Below are positions 29,231 through 38,033 of a stretch of 64,000 nt of DNA, one piece after another. The DNA comes from Collimonas fungivorans Ter331. Its GTDB lineage: Bacteria > Pseudomonadota > Gammaproteobacteria > Burkholderiales > Burkholderiaceae_D. Location: the NCBI RefSeq assembly GCF_000221045.1, contig NC_015856.1:1335317-1399316 (forward strand), given 5' to 3'. A program made the position numbers and the translations under genes. Under the pieces are notes generated by a model. It was not told the origin of the DNA, did not search any database, and worked only from the letters and a program-made list of their open reading frames with translations. Positions within the stretch are counted from its first letter, which is position 1. The number at the start of each line of letters is the position of its first letter.

Positions 29231-29992
29231 ATGCAATTTGATGTCGTCACGCTGTTTCCCGAAATGTTTGCGGCATTGACGCAGTCGGGCATCACCCGCC
29301 GTGCGTTTGAACAAAAAAAATGCGAGCTGGCGCTGTGGAATCCGCGTGATTTCACCAGCGACAATCATCGCACCGTGGACGACCGGCCTTATGGCGGCGG
29401 CCCCGGCATGGTGATGATGGCGAAACCGCTGGAAGCCGCGATTGAAGCGGCCAAGGCGCGCCAGCTGCAGCAATATTCGCCGGAAGATCGGCCTGCGCCA
29501 AGAGTCATCTATCTGTCGCCGCAGGGCCAGCCGCTGACGCATCGGCGTGTCATGGAATTGCGTACCGAACCGGGTTTGGTGCTGCTCTGTGGACGTTATG
29601 AAGCGGTAGACCAGCGTTTGCTGGATCGTTGCGTGGATGAAGAAATCAGCCTGGGCGATTTTGTCTTGTCCGGCGGCGAATTGCCGGCGATGGCGTTGAT
29701 GGATGCGGTGATCCGGCAGTTGCCGGGTGTATTGAACGATGGCGCATCGGCGGTTGAGGACAGTTTTGTCAACGGCTTGCTGGATTGCCCGCACTACACC
29801 AGGCCGGAACAGTATGAAGGCGTGGCGGTGCCGCCGGTCCTGATGGGCGGCCATCATGCCGAAATCGAGAAATGGCGGCGCCAGCAGATGTTGTCTGCGA
29901 CGGCAAAAAAGCGGCCGGACCTGATTCAGAAGATACGCGACGCTGGCTTGCTGAGCGCCGCCGATGAAAAGTTTTTACGGAATATGGGTTGA
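29231..29992 (+). CDS. trmD: tRNA (guanine-N1)-methyltransferase
   Basis: Methylates G37 in tRNAs using S-adenosylmethionine, preventing +1 frameshifting; 253 aa, SPOUT fold. The trefoil-knot SAM site is visible in [15 protein letters not shown] and the catalytic stretch in [16 protein letters not shown]. The N-terminus [16 protein letters not shown] is typical. The ATG at 29231 follows AAGGTGA; a GTG at 29222 is an alternative. The gene contains an eight-A run (29313-29320), a potential slippage site in a codon context of Gln-Lys-Lys. Confidence 0.97.
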   Translation: MQFDVVTLFPEMFAALTQSGITRRAFEQKKCELALWNPRDFTSDNHRTVDDRPYGGGPGMVMMAKPLEAAIEAAKARQLQQYSPEDRPAPRVIYLSPQGQPLTHRRVMELRTEPGLVLLCGRYEAVDQRLLDRCVDEEISLGDFVLSGGELPAMALMDAVIRQLPGVLNDGASAVEDSFVNGLLDCPHYTRPEQYEGVAVPPVLMGGHHAEIEKWRRQQMLSATAKKRPDLIQKIRDAGLLSAADEKFLRNMG

Positions 29993-30179
29993 GCGCTTGG
30001 CCAGTAACTGAGCAATAACTGAGCACACGACCCGTTGTAGTTAGTAGTAAATGGCAATAAGCAGTAACCAAGGGAGGCCAGCCGGCCGCCTGTGTATTAA
30101 CCCCATCCTCTACTGAGCAGTGCCTGGCAAAAAAGCCTTGCACAAAACGGCGTCAGCAAGATGGTATATGGAGCTAAAA

Positions 30180-30572
30180 ATGGATCTGATCCAACAACTT
30201 GAGCAAGAAGAAATTGCCCGCCTCGGCAAGAATATCCCTGATTTCGCACCAGGCGACACAGTCGTGGTCAGCGTCAACGTAGTCGAAGGTACGCGCAAGC
30301 GCGCCCAGGCTTACGAAGGCGTCGTGATTTCGCGTCGTAACCGTGGTTTGAACTCCAACTTCATCGTCCGCAAGATTTCTTCCGGCGAAGGCGTTGAGCG
30401 TACATTCCAGCTGTACTCGCCACTGATCGCTTCGATCGAAGTCAAGCGTCGCGGCGATGTCCGTCGCGCCAAGCTGTACTACCTGCGTGAGCGTTCCGGT
30501 AAATCGGCGCGTATCAAGGAAAAACTGCCACAACGTCGCAACACTGCAAAGGCTGCGCCAGCAGCAGAGTAA
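30180..30572 (+). CDS. rplS: 50S ribosomal protein L19
   Basis: A 130-aa large-subunit protein at the 30S-50S interface. It starts [28 protein letters not shown] and contains the family core [20 protein letters not shown]. An Ala/Pro-rich tail ([10 protein letters not shown]) extends beyond the E. coli length. It is separated from trmD by 187 bases with no obvious terminator, so it may be read from the rpsP promoter or from its own. A strong terminator follows. Confidence 0.98.
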   Translation: MDLIQQLEQEEIARLGKNIPDFAPGDTVVVSVNVVEGTRKRAQAYEGVVISRRNRGLNSNFIVRKISSGEGVERTFQLYSPLIASIEVKRRGDVRRAKLYYLRERSGKSARIKEKLPQRRNTAKAAPAAE

Positions 30573-30604
30573 CTCGTTGTTATGCAGGCATAGGTATTGC
30601 ATGG

Positions 30605-30633
30605 AAAAAGGGCGCCGTCAGGCGCCCTTTTTT
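30605..30633 (+). terminator. Intrinsic terminator after rplS
   Basis: AAAAAGGGCGCC pairs with GGCGCCCTTTTTT around a GTCA loop, 32 bases past the rplS stop, closing the ribosomal-protein operon. Confidence 0.93.
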
Positions 30634-30793
30634 ACGTCTGCAGTTTGTTTATTGCGGCTCGTCTTCGGCGCACATGCTTTTAGTTGCTGTAAAGTAAAAT
30701 GGTCATAATTGTTATTAACTGTGACGACAATAGGTCATTTACGGCCATCGCGGTAAAGTATCAAAAGATTGCTAGATTGTTAGAGGAATTTTC

Positions 30794-31474
30794 TTGGTTA
30801 AATTGACTTTCGATCCCCTGATGCTGCCGGTTGACGCGGTTGCCGGCGAATCTGCGCTGGCAACCGAAAGGATGAGCGCGGCATGGCTGCGGCAACGGTT
30901 CGCGCAGCAGCCGGACTGGCATCCCGAACATATCGACAGCCAGACCTTGCAGCGCATGACACAGTTGCAGAGCAAGCCGGTGACGCCGGCATCGGTGCTG
31001 ATTCCTATCGTCATGCACGAACAGCAGCCGACCTTGCTGTTTACGCAGCGGGCAGCCCATCTGACCGACCATGCCGGACAAGTCAGTTTTCCCGGCGGCC
31101 GGATGGAAGAAAGCGATGCTTCGCCGGTTGAAACGGCGTTGCGCGAAGCCGAAGAAGAGATTGGCCTGGCGCGCAGCCAGGTCGAGGTGATCGGCAGCCT
31201 GCCGGAATATTTTACCGGCACCGGCTATCGCGTCACGCCGGTGGTGTGCCTGGTCAATCCGCCGGTCAGCTTGCGCGCCGATCCGGACGAGGTGGCTGAA
31301 ATTTTTGAGGTGCCGCTGGCGTTCCTGATGGACGGCCTGAACCATCAGTTGCGGAGCTTTGACCTGCCGGATGGTTATCGCCGGACGTTTTATGCAATGC
31401 CCTACGAGCGTTTCTTCATTTGGGGTGCGACGGCCGCCATGCTAAGAAATTTGTTTCACTTTCTTCGCGCTTAG
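30794..31474 (+). CDS. CoA pyrophosphatase-type Nudix hydrolase
   Basis: A 226-aa cytoplasmic Nudix enzyme of the NudL/YeaB (CoA pyrophosphatase) subgroup. Downstream of LLFTQRAAHLTDHAGQVSFPGGRME, which is typical of CoA-specific members, the Nudix box reads GGRMEESDASPVETALREAE, continuing EEIGL. It would hydrolyse CoA or oxidised CoA to phosphopantetheine and ADP. The start is a TTG at 30794 with AGAGG 7 bases upstream. It precedes the CobD/CbiB-like gene by 139 bases. Confidence 0.9.
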   Translation: MVKLTFDPLMLPVDAVAGESALATERMSAAWLRQRFAQQPDWHPEHIDSQTLQRMTQLQSKPVTPASVLIPIVMHEQQPTLLFTQRAAHLTDHAGQVSFPGGRMEESDASPVETALREAEEEIGLARSQVEVIGSLPEYFTGTGYRVTPVVCLVNPPVSLRADPDEVAEIFEVPLAFLMDGLNHQLRSFDLPDGYRRTFYAMPYERFFIWGATAAMLRNLFHFLRA

Positions 31475-31613
31475 ATTTATCGTATGGGATACTGTGATTT
31501 TGGACGTTATGGCAAGACCGGTGCGCTGTAATTAAGTTGTGATGCTTAAGCGATGGTGCAGCAGCGGCGGGACCGATCTTGCGGGGCTATCGCTTTACTA
31601 ATAAGGCTGGTTA

Positions 31614-32570
31614 ATGACATTTCTTTCTATTCTGTTTGCATTGCTGATCGAGCAACTGAAGCCGCTGCGCGCGGACAATCCCGTGTATGCCTGGGTCAAG
31701 CAGTTTGCGGGCAAGATAGAAGCTTCGTTCAATGCCGGCCAAGCGCGCCAGGGCCGCCTCGGCTGGTTCTGCGTGATCCTGGCGCTGACCGTGCCGACTG
31801 CGCTGGTGTACTGGCTGTGCGTGCATATCGGCGCCTGGGCTGCGCTGTTGTGGAATGTCCTGATCGTGTATCTGACCCTCGGCTTCCGCCACTACAGCCA
31901 TTACTTCAGTTCGATCCAGCTGGCGCTCAACACCGGCGACGACGCCACTGCGCGCACCCTACTGGCCGAGTGGACCAAGCTCGACACCACGGACATGGAT
32001 GTCAGCGAAATCTCCCGCATCGCAGTGGAAAAAGCGCTGATCACTACCCACCGCCATGTATTCGGCGTGTTTTTCTGGTTCCTGATGCCGGTCGGCCCGG
32101 CCTGCGCCGTCATGTATCGCATCGCCGAATACCTGGCGCGCGGCTGGAACGAACCCGACCACATGCGCAATGAAGCTTTCGGCCGATTCGCGGCCCAGGC
32201 GTTTTACTGGATCGACTGGATTCCGGCGCGCATGACGGCGGCGGCGTTTGCGGTAGTCGGCAATTTCGAAGATGCGATCTATGCCTGGCGCAATTTTGCC
32301 GACCGCTGGAAAAACGAAACCGACGGCATCATCCTGTCCACCGGCGGCGGCGCCATGGGCGTATTGCTCGGCACGCCGCTGGAAACCGCGATTGCAATCC
32401 TGCCGGCCGACGCATCGACGATCGATTCGACCGCGATGGAAAGCGAAAGTCCACCGGGCGACGTGCCGACGCCGCGCGCCCTGCAAAGCACGGTAGGCCT
32501 GGTCTGGCGTGCGCTGCTGCTGTGGATGTTCCTGCTGCTGCTGCTGTCGGCTGCCATCTGGTTCGGGTAA
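31614..32570 (+). CDS. CobD/CbiB-family membrane protein
   Basis: A 318-aa inner-membrane protein similar to CobD/CbiB (adenosylcobinamide-phosphate synthase) and to AmpE. Hydrophobic segments lie at about residues 1-15, 52-75, 80-95, 145-170 and 290-316. The conserved EKALITTHRHVFGVFFWFLMPVGPACAVMYRIAEYL and the NFEDAIYAWRNFADRW stretch fit the family. No other cobalamin genes are in the window, and betaproteobacteria often keep this copy beside the rplS/Nudix genes, so a role in B12 synthesis should not be assumed. The ATG at 31614 has a modest upstream site (AAGGCTGG). Confidence 0.8.
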   Translation: MTFLSILFALLIEQLKPLRADNPVYAWVKQFAGKIEASFNAGQARQGRLGWFCVILALTVPTALVYWLCVHIGAWAALLWNVLIVYLTLGFRHYSHYFSSIQLALNTGDDATARTLLAEWTKLDTTDMDVSEISRIAVEKALITTHRHVFGVFFWFLMPVGPACAVMYRIAEYLARGWNEPDHMRNEAFGRFAAQAFYWIDWIPARMTAAAFAVVGNFEDAIYAWRNFADRWKNETDGIILSTGGGAMGVLLGTPLETAIAILPADASTIDSTAMESESPPGDVPTPRALQSTVGLVWRALLLWMFLLLLLSAAIWFG

Positions 32571-32620
32571 ACCGGGCTGGCGTGCAACTGCGCTGGATGG
32601 TATGTTGGTCTTCTATAAGA

Positions 32621-32646
32621 TATAATACGTAAGAATCACTTACGTA
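32621..32646. promoter_or_regulatory. Promoter-operator-like site: TATAAT with overlapping palindrome
   Basis: A perfect TATAAT (32621-32626) runs into an 8-bp perfect inverted repeat, TACGTAAG (32626-32633) and CTTACGTA (32639-32646), with a 5-base spacer. No convincing -35 is visible. This looks like a repressor site at a transcription start. It lies 41 bases before the 269-bp repeat element and may be the original promoter region of the DUF3579 gene. Confidence 0.4.
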
Positions 32647-32686
32647 AATGAGTAACGTGAAAATTGTAGCTTGCTTCTACCAGAGG

Positions 32687-32955
32687 TTAGGGCCTGTTGC
32701 CATATAATTTGGGGGTGCGAACGCGCGGCAGGCGTTGCTGGCCTAGGCGCGACGACGCGACGTAGCGGTGCTACGGCAAGGAGGAGTAACAACGGTATGC
32801 GACGCCTGCAGCCGTTCCCGAAGGGTTCGAACCAAAACGTGCGCTGGCCGCGTTGCATGGCTTGCTGGGGCACCAGCCCCAGCTACGCCACGCGCCTTGC
32901 CAGCACACGTTTTGGTTCGAACGCATCCCCCAAATTATATGGCAACAGGCCCTAA
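32687..32955. repeat. 269-bp nested inverted-repeat (MITE-like) element
   Basis: Its ends are a 29-bp perfect inverted repeat (32687-32715 and 32927-32955), starting TTAGGGCCTGTTGCCATATA. Inside is a second 17-bp perfect repeat, GTTCGAACCAAAACGTG (32825-32841), with its complement at 32906-32922. A third hairpin, GCTGGGGC with GCCCCAGC, lies at its centre, so the right half is one long cruciform-capable arm. The left half has a GCAGGCG/CGCCTGC pair and a CGTAGC-GGT-GCTACG hairpin followed by AGGAGGAGTAAC. No transposase frame is present. TA dinucleotides flank the GGGCCTG ends and could be a TA target duplication. It ends 44 bases before the DUF3579 gene. Confidence 0.88.
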
Positions 32956-32999
32956 GCAAATGTCTGTAGCAAGCGTTATAGAAGAAACGAGCTGTACGC

Positions 33000-33347
33000 A
33001 TGGCTGATACCATCCAACCTCCTGACGCCCCCGCCCGCGAATTTTTCATTCAAGGTATTACCAGCGACGGCAGGCAGTTCCGCCCCAGCGACTGGGCTGA
33101 GCGCCTGTGCGGGGTGATGGCCTGTTTTCGCCCGGAAGGGTCGGGCGGCCGCAATGCCCATCTGCAATATTCGCCATATGTGCGGCCGGTGCTGCTGCAT
33201 GGCGTGCGCTCGGTGGTCGTCAATGAAGACCTGCGCCAGATCGAACCGCTGGCTTATCATTTTGTGGTCAATTTTGCGAAAGACAACGATCTGCAGATCC
33301 TGCATGCCTGCTTGTTGCCCGACGCCGAAGCCCCGAAACCTACCTGA
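33000..33347 (+). CDS. DUF3579 family protein
   Basis: A 115-aa soluble protein recognised as DUF3579 by FFIQGITSDGRQFRPSDWAERLCGVMACF and the closing YHFVVNFAKDNDLQILHACLLP. The family is largely confined to betaproteobacteria and has no known function. The ATG at 33000 lies 44 bases after the repeat element at 32687-32955, with no strong ribosome-binding site (GAAACGAG is nearest). The element probably contributes to, or separates the gene from, its promoter. Confidence 0.85.
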   Translation: MADTIQPPDAPAREFFIQGITSDGRQFRPSDWAERLCGVMACFRPEGSGGRNAHLQYSPYVRPVLLHGVRSVVVNEDLRQIEPLAYHFVVNFAKDNDLQILHACLLPDAEAPKPT

Positions 33348-33484
33348 ATCCCTGCCTATTCCAGTAACGGTTCTTGCTCCACGGCTTTTTAGTTGATTCA
33401 CGGCACTAAAAAGAAATCTGCGCGCGACGTTCTCGAGTAAAAAGACCGTGTAATATTTCGCCTATTGTTCGCAATGGAGTAGAA

Positions 33485-36325
33485 ATGTTTCGTCGTGGTT
33501 CGTCAATCTTCATACCCATTGCCTCTTTATCCAGTTTGATATTGGGTCTGGCCATCACGCTCGGCTTGTTTGTCTCGGTACGCCATCTCGAATACGAAAA
33601 AATGGACGCCGAATTCCGGCGCCTGGCCAGCGGCCACCTGAAGGCGGTGGTGGACGGTCTTGACGCCCTGGTGCACGAGCTGGAAACCGTGAATCGGCTG
33701 TTCCTGACGGTGGAAGAGGTCAGCCGCGAACAGTTCCATACCTTTACGGCGCCGATGCTGCGCCGCTCCCCTTTTATCAAGTCCCTGACTTTCCAGCGTG
33801 TGCTGACGGCTGCCCAGCGGCCCGCCTATGAAGCGGAAATGCGTAAACATTTCCCCAATTTTTCGATTCGCCAGTTGAGCGACGGCATGCCGGAACCAAG
33901 CACAGGCCGCGACCAGTACCGGGTAGTCGACTATGTGGAGCCGATGGCCGGCAATGAAAATGCATTCGGCGTCGATGTTGCGCCTAGCGTGATCCAGGCA
34001 GAGCCCGGGCAGCGCGCGCGCGATTCAGGCTTGCCTGCATCCACCGATTTATTTACATTGCGCACCGCCAGCAACGGCGGCAAGCTGGGGCTGGTGATCC
34101 TGATGCCGGTGTATCGGCGCGGCGCATCGCTGGACAGCGTCGACCAGCGCCGCCTGGCGTTGACCGGCTATACCAGCGCGGCGTTGCGAGCGGATGCCTT
34201 CGTCAACAATGTGCTGTCGCGCGACGGCGTGCAGGCGCGCGAGGATTTTTACCTGCGGGTATATGCCAGCGCCAAGCCGGAAGAGGGCACGCTGGTATAT
34301 CGCCAGGGCAATCCGATCACCCTGTCCAACGCCAGCGACTGGCTGCCTTCCTGGCTGCTGTACGATGCCCCGCAAGACATGTCGCAGACTTTCGAACTGG
34401 CCGGCAAGTCCTGGTACATAGAAGCGTCGGCGCCGCCGCGCGTATTCACCAAGAAGAATGCCGGATCGATCCTGGTCCTGATACTGGGCAGCCTGCTGAG
34501 CTGGATGGGCGCTACCTATCTGTATTTCCTGTCGACCCGCTCCAAGCGGATCGAGCAGCTGGTGGACGCCCGCACCCAGCAGGTCAGGCTGGCGACGCAG
34601 ATGATGAAAGAGGACATCGTTGCCCGCAAGCGCGCCGAAGACGCCTTGCAGCTGCGCGAGCGCGCCATCGAGTCGAGCGCCAACGCCATCATCATCTCCA
34701 GCGCCAAATTGCCGGACTACCTGGTGGAGTACGTCAATCCGGCGTTCGAACGGATCACCGGCTATACCGCCAGCGAAATGATCGGCCGCAACCTGGAGAT
34801 GCTGCACGGCGACGACCACGACCAGATCGGCCTGGAGGAAATCCGCTCTGCCTTGCGCGAAAAGCGCAGTGCGAACGCGGTGTTCCGCAGCTACCGCAAG
34901 GACGGCACCCTGTTCTGGAACGAGCTGTACGTGGCGCCGGTAAAAGATAGCTCCGGCCGCGTCAGCCATTTCGTCACGGCGCTGTACGACATCACGGAAA
35001 TGAAAAGCTACGAAGCCGAGCTGGAGCACCAGGCCCGGCACGATACCTTGACCGGGCTGGCCAACCGCAACGTGCTGAGCGATCGTCTGAGCCAGGCGAT
35101 CGTCTACGGCGAGTTGTACGGCCACCGGGTGTGGGTGCTGTTCGTCGATCTCGACCGCTTTAAATTCGTCAACGATACGCTGGGTCACAGCGCCGGCGAT
35201 TTGTTGCTGAAGGAAGTGGCCGGCCGCCTGAAGGCTTTCACCCGCGAAGCGGATACCATCGCGCGCCTGGGCAGCGATGAGTTTGTACTGATCCTGCCGG
35301 AGCGTCTCGATGAAGAGCTGAGCGTAGGCCTGATCCAAGGCATGATGGATGCGATCGCACGGCCCTTGCAAATCGAAGGTTACGACTTTTTCTTGAGCTG
35401 CAGCATCGGCGTTGCGGTCTATCCGAACGATGGCGAAGATCCGGAAAGCCTGCTCAAGCATGCCGACATCGCCATGTATCGCGCCAAGGAAATGGGAAAC
35501 AATAACTACCAGTTCTACACTGCGGCGATGAATGAGCGGGCGCTGGAACGCCTGCGCATCGAGGGCGACCTGCGCAATGCAATGGAACGCAAGGAACTGC
35601 TGCTTTACTACCAGCCGCAAGTCGATCTGCGCACCGGCCGCATGGTCGGCATGGAAGCGCTGATCCGCTGGAAACACCCGCAGCTGGGCATGATTTCGCC
35701 GACGCGTTTCATCAACCTGGCCGAAGAAACCGGCCTGATCGTGCAGATGGGGGCCTGGGTGATGCATACCGCCTGCGAGCAGAACAAGGCTTGGCAACGC
35801 ATGGGTCTGGGTTACCTGCGGATGTCGGTGAACCTGTCGACACGCCAGTTCTTCCAGCAGAACCTGGTGCAGCAGGTGGCCAAGGTGCTGGAAGAAACCG
35901 GGATGGCGCCGCACTACCTTGAAATCGAATTGACCGAAAGCCTGGTGATGACGGATGTCGAGCTGGCCGTCGGCATTCTGAATGACTTGAAATCGATCGG
36001 CGTGCAATTGTCGATCGACGATTTCGGCACCGGCTATTCAAGCCTGGCCTATCTCAAGAGTTTCCCGATCGACGCATTGAAGATCGACCAGTCTTTTGTG
36101 CGCGACATCACGGTTGACCAGGACGACGCGGCGATCGTTGCTTCCATCATTTCCCTGGCCCATAACCTGCGCCTGCAGGTGATCGCCGAAGGCGTGGAAA
36201 CTCGGGAGCAGCTGTCCTATCTGCAACGCCATCGCTGCGATGAAATGCAAGGCTTTTATTTCAGCGAACCGGTGTCCGCGGATGACATCGAAGTCATTCT
36301 GCGTGAAGGAAAAGTATTACCATAA
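33485..36325 (+). CDS. Membrane sensor with CHASE-like, PAS, GGDEF and EAL domains
   Basis: A 946-aa cyclic-di-GMP protein. A transmembrane helix at about 10-30 and another at about 325-345 enclose a CHASE-like periplasmic sensor domain. A coiled linker, a PAS domain (about 395-515: IIISSAKLPDYLVEYVNPAFERITGY, then GRNLEMLHG), a GGDEF domain (about 530-690) and an EAL domain (about 705-940) follow. The cyclase motif reads GSDEF instead of GGDEF, so synthase activity is doubtful. The phosphodiesterase site looks complete (MEALIRW, SVNLSTRQF, ELTESL, IDDFGTGYSSL, LKIDQSF, VIAEGVET). It most likely degrades c-di-GMP in response to an external ligand. It is monocistronic; fumC follows with its own ribosome-binding site. 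Confidence 0.93.
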   Translation: MFRRGSSIFIPIASLSSLILGLAITLGLFVSVRHLEYEKMDAEFRRLASGHLKAVVDGLDALVHELETVNRLFLTVEEVSREQFHTFTAPMLRRSPFIKSLTFQRVLTAAQRPAYEAEMRKHFPNFSIRQLSDGMPEPSTGRDQYRVVDYVEPMAGNENAFGVDVAPSVIQAEPGQRARDSGLPASTDLFTLRTASNGGKLGLVILMPVYRRGASLDSVDQRRLALTGYTSAALRADAFVNNVLSRDGVQAREDFYLRVYASAKPEEGTLVYRQGNPITLSNASDWLPSWLLYDAPQDMSQTFELAGKSWYIEASAPPRVFTKKNAGSILVLILGSLLSWMGATYLYFLSTRSKRIEQLVDARTQQVRLATQMMKEDIVARKRAEDALQLRERAIESSANAIIISSAKLPDYLVEYVNPAFERITGYTASEMIGRNLEMLHGDDHDQIGLEEIRSALREKRSANAVFRSYRKDGTLFWNELYVAPVKDSSGRVSHFVTALYDITEMKSYEAELEHQARHDTLTGLANRNVLSDRLSQAIVYGELYGHRVWVLFVDLDRFKFVNDTLGHSAGDLLLKEVAGRLKAFTREADTIARLGSDEFVLILPERLDEELSVGLIQGMMDAIARPLQIEGYDFFLSCSIGVAVYPNDGEDPESLLKHADIAMYRAKEMGNNNYQFYTAAMNERALERLRIEGDLRNAMERKELLLYYQPQVDLRTGRMVGMEALIRWKHPQLGMISPTRFINLAEETGLIVQMGAWVMHTACEQNKAWQRMGLGYLRMSVNLSTRQFFQQNLVQQVAKVLEETGMAPHYLEIELTESLVMTDVELAVGILNDLKSIGVQLSIDDFGTGYSSLAYLKSFPIDALKIDQSFVRDITVDQDDAAIVASIISLAHNLRLQVIAEGVETREQLSYLQRHRCDEMQGFYFSEPVSADDIEVILREGKVLP

Positions 36326-36387
36326 GACTTTGTTGACGCACTTGCTGAATTTCCAGTGCAGGACGCCGCCACTTTTATGGAGCTGAA

Positions 36388-37779
36388 ATGACTACCAGCA
36401 GAATCGAACGCGATACCTTTGGCAAGATTGAAGTCCCGGACGAGCGCCTGTGGGGCGCGCAGACGCAGCGCAGCCTGCACCATTTCCATATTTCCAGCGA
36501 ACGCATGCCGCCTGAACTGATCGTGGCGCTGGCGACGGTCAAGCAAGCTTGCGCGCAGGTCAACCAGGATCTCGGCAAGCTGCCGAAGACCCAGGCCGAG
36601 GCCATCATCCAGGCGGCGCAGGAAGTGATAGCGGGACAGCATCCCGATGAATTCCCGCTGTCGGTCTGGCAGACCGGCTCCGGCACCCAGAGCAACATGA
36701 ACATGAACGAGGTGCTGGCCAACCGCGCTTCGGAAATCCTGGGCGGCGTGCGCGGCGAATCGCGCCTGGTGCATCCTAACGATGCGGTCAACCAGAGCCA
36801 GTCCTCGAACGATATCTTTCCGACGGCGATGCATGTCGCCGCCGCCATCGCCGTCGCCAGCAAGCTGCTGCCGGCGCTGCGGAAACTGCGCGCGACCTTG
36901 CACAAGAAAGCAACGGATTTTGACGACATCGTCAAGATCGGCCGCACCCATTTGCAGGACGCGACGCCGCTGACGCTGGGCCAGGAATTCTCCGGCTACG
37001 TGGCGCAGCTGGATTACGCGGAAAAAATCATCAAGGCCGCGCTGGAGCCCTTGTGCGACCTGGCCGCCGGCGGCACCGCGGTCGGCACCGGGCTCAATGC
37101 GCCCAAGGATTTCGGCGAGCGTGTCGCCGCACAGCTGGCGAAGACCGAGAACCTGCCTTTCCGTACTGCCGACAACAAGTTTGCCGCACTGGCCGCGCAC
37201 GACGCCCTGGTCGCCGCCCACGGCGCCTTGAAGACCCTGGCCGCAGCCCTGATGAAAATCGCCAACGATGTGCGCTGGCTGGCGTCCGGACCACGTTCCG
37301 GCCTGGGCGAGATCAGCATCCCGGAGAACGAGCCGGGCAGCTCTATCATGCCGGGCAAGGTCAACCCGACCCAGTGCGAAGCGTTGACCATGCTGTGCTG
37401 CCAGGTATTCGGCAACGACGTCGCGATCAATTTCGGCGGCGCTTCCGGCAATTTCGAACTGAACGTGTTCAAGCCGCTGATCGCCCATAATTTCCTGCAG
37501 AGCGTGCGGCTGCTGGCCGATGGCATGGCCAGTTTTGAAGAGCATTGCGCCGACGGCATCGCCGCCAACCGCGACCGCATCGCCGAACTGATGGAGCGTT
37601 CCCTGATGCTGGTGACGGCGCTGGCGCCGCACATCGGCTACGACCGCGCGGCGCAGATCGCCAAGCATGCGCACCATGACGGCAGCACGCTGAAACAGGC
37701 GGCGCTGGCGCTCGGTTATGTGACGGAACAGGAATTTGCCGAGTGGGTGCAGCCGGCAAAAATGACCTATCCGGAGTAA
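36388..37779 (+). CDS. fumC: Class II fumarate hydratase
   Basis: Interconverts fumarate and L-malate in the TCA cycle; 463 aa, iron-free tetrameric class II type. The signature [17 protein letters not shown] (about residues 317-333) and the substrate-binding [12 protein letters not shown] and [11 protein letters not shown] segments are present. TTTTATGGAGCTGAA precedes the ATG at 36388 and includes GGAG at a suitable distance. It stands alone between the c-di-GMP gene and tamA, with a weak GGCGGC/GCCGCC hairpin downstream. Confidence 0.97.
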   Translation: MTTSRIERDTFGKIEVPDERLWGAQTQRSLHHFHISSERMPPELIVALATVKQACAQVNQDLGKLPKTQAEAIIQAAQEVIAGQHPDEFPLSVWQTGSGTQSNMNMNEVLANRASEILGGVRGESRLVHPNDAVNQSQSSNDIFPTAMHVAAAIAVASKLLPALRKLRATLHKKATDFDDIVKIGRTHLQDATPLTLGQEFSGYVAQLDYAEKIIKAALEPLCDLAAGGTAVGTGLNAPKDFGERVAAQLAKTENLPFRTADNKFAALAAHDALVAAHGALKTLAAALMKIANDVRWLASGPRSGLGEISIPENEPGSSIMPGKVNPTQCEALTMLCCQVFGNDVAINFGGASGNFELNVFKPLIAHNFLQSVRLLADGMASFEEHCADGIAANRDRIAELMERSLMLVTALAPHIGYDRAAQIAKHAHHDGSTLKQAALALGYVTEQEFAEWVQPAKMTYPE

Positions 37780-37902
37780 TTGTTTTCCAGGGCGGCGATT
37801 GCTCCTGATTTGCCGCCTTGGGCCACATGGGGTTAAATCATGTTCATAGCCCCATGCACGCAGAGCATCCAATACAATGACGCCTTAGGGATAATGTCGT
37901 TT

Positions 37903-37932
37903 TTGCAATACAAAAACAATATTTGTTAGAAT
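37903..37932 (+). promoter_or_regulatory. Probable sigma70-type promoter of tamAB
   Basis: TTGCAA (37903-37908) and TAGAAT (37927-37932) are separated by 18 bases, about 100 bases before the tamA start codon, in a locally AT-rich stretch. A small hairpin (TTTTTG with CAAAAA) overlaps the -35. Confidence 0.5.
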
Positions 37933-38033
37933 GACCCTCCGCTACTGTTGCCCTTGCTTATGCTCTTACTGGTTTTCCTGATAAAAACTGACATGCCGCT
38001 GTCGTTGCCATTGCCGGTCATGGGCCGCCGCGC

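Noticed and set aside
29313..29320. Programmed frameshift at the eight-A run in trmD
   Set aside because: The downstream frame stays TrmD to its normal end and no alternative frame of interest follows; slippage is possible but unsupported.
32825..32922. CRISPR-like or tRNA-like structure inside the repeat element
   Set aside because: The repeats are inverted and nested rather than direct and spaced, and no cloverleaf or TTC loop fits. GGTTCGAACC resembles a T-arm by chance, but no acceptor, D or anticodon arms are present.
33385..33413. Terminator after the DUF3579 gene (CTTTTTAGT with ACTAAAAAG)
   Set aside because: The stem is AT-rich and weak and has no T-run after it on either strand.
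34049..36007. A 652-codon frame antisense to the GGDEF/EAL gene
   Set aside because: Shadow of a certain gene, with the same Gln/His/Arg/Ala-rich character and no ribosome-binding site.
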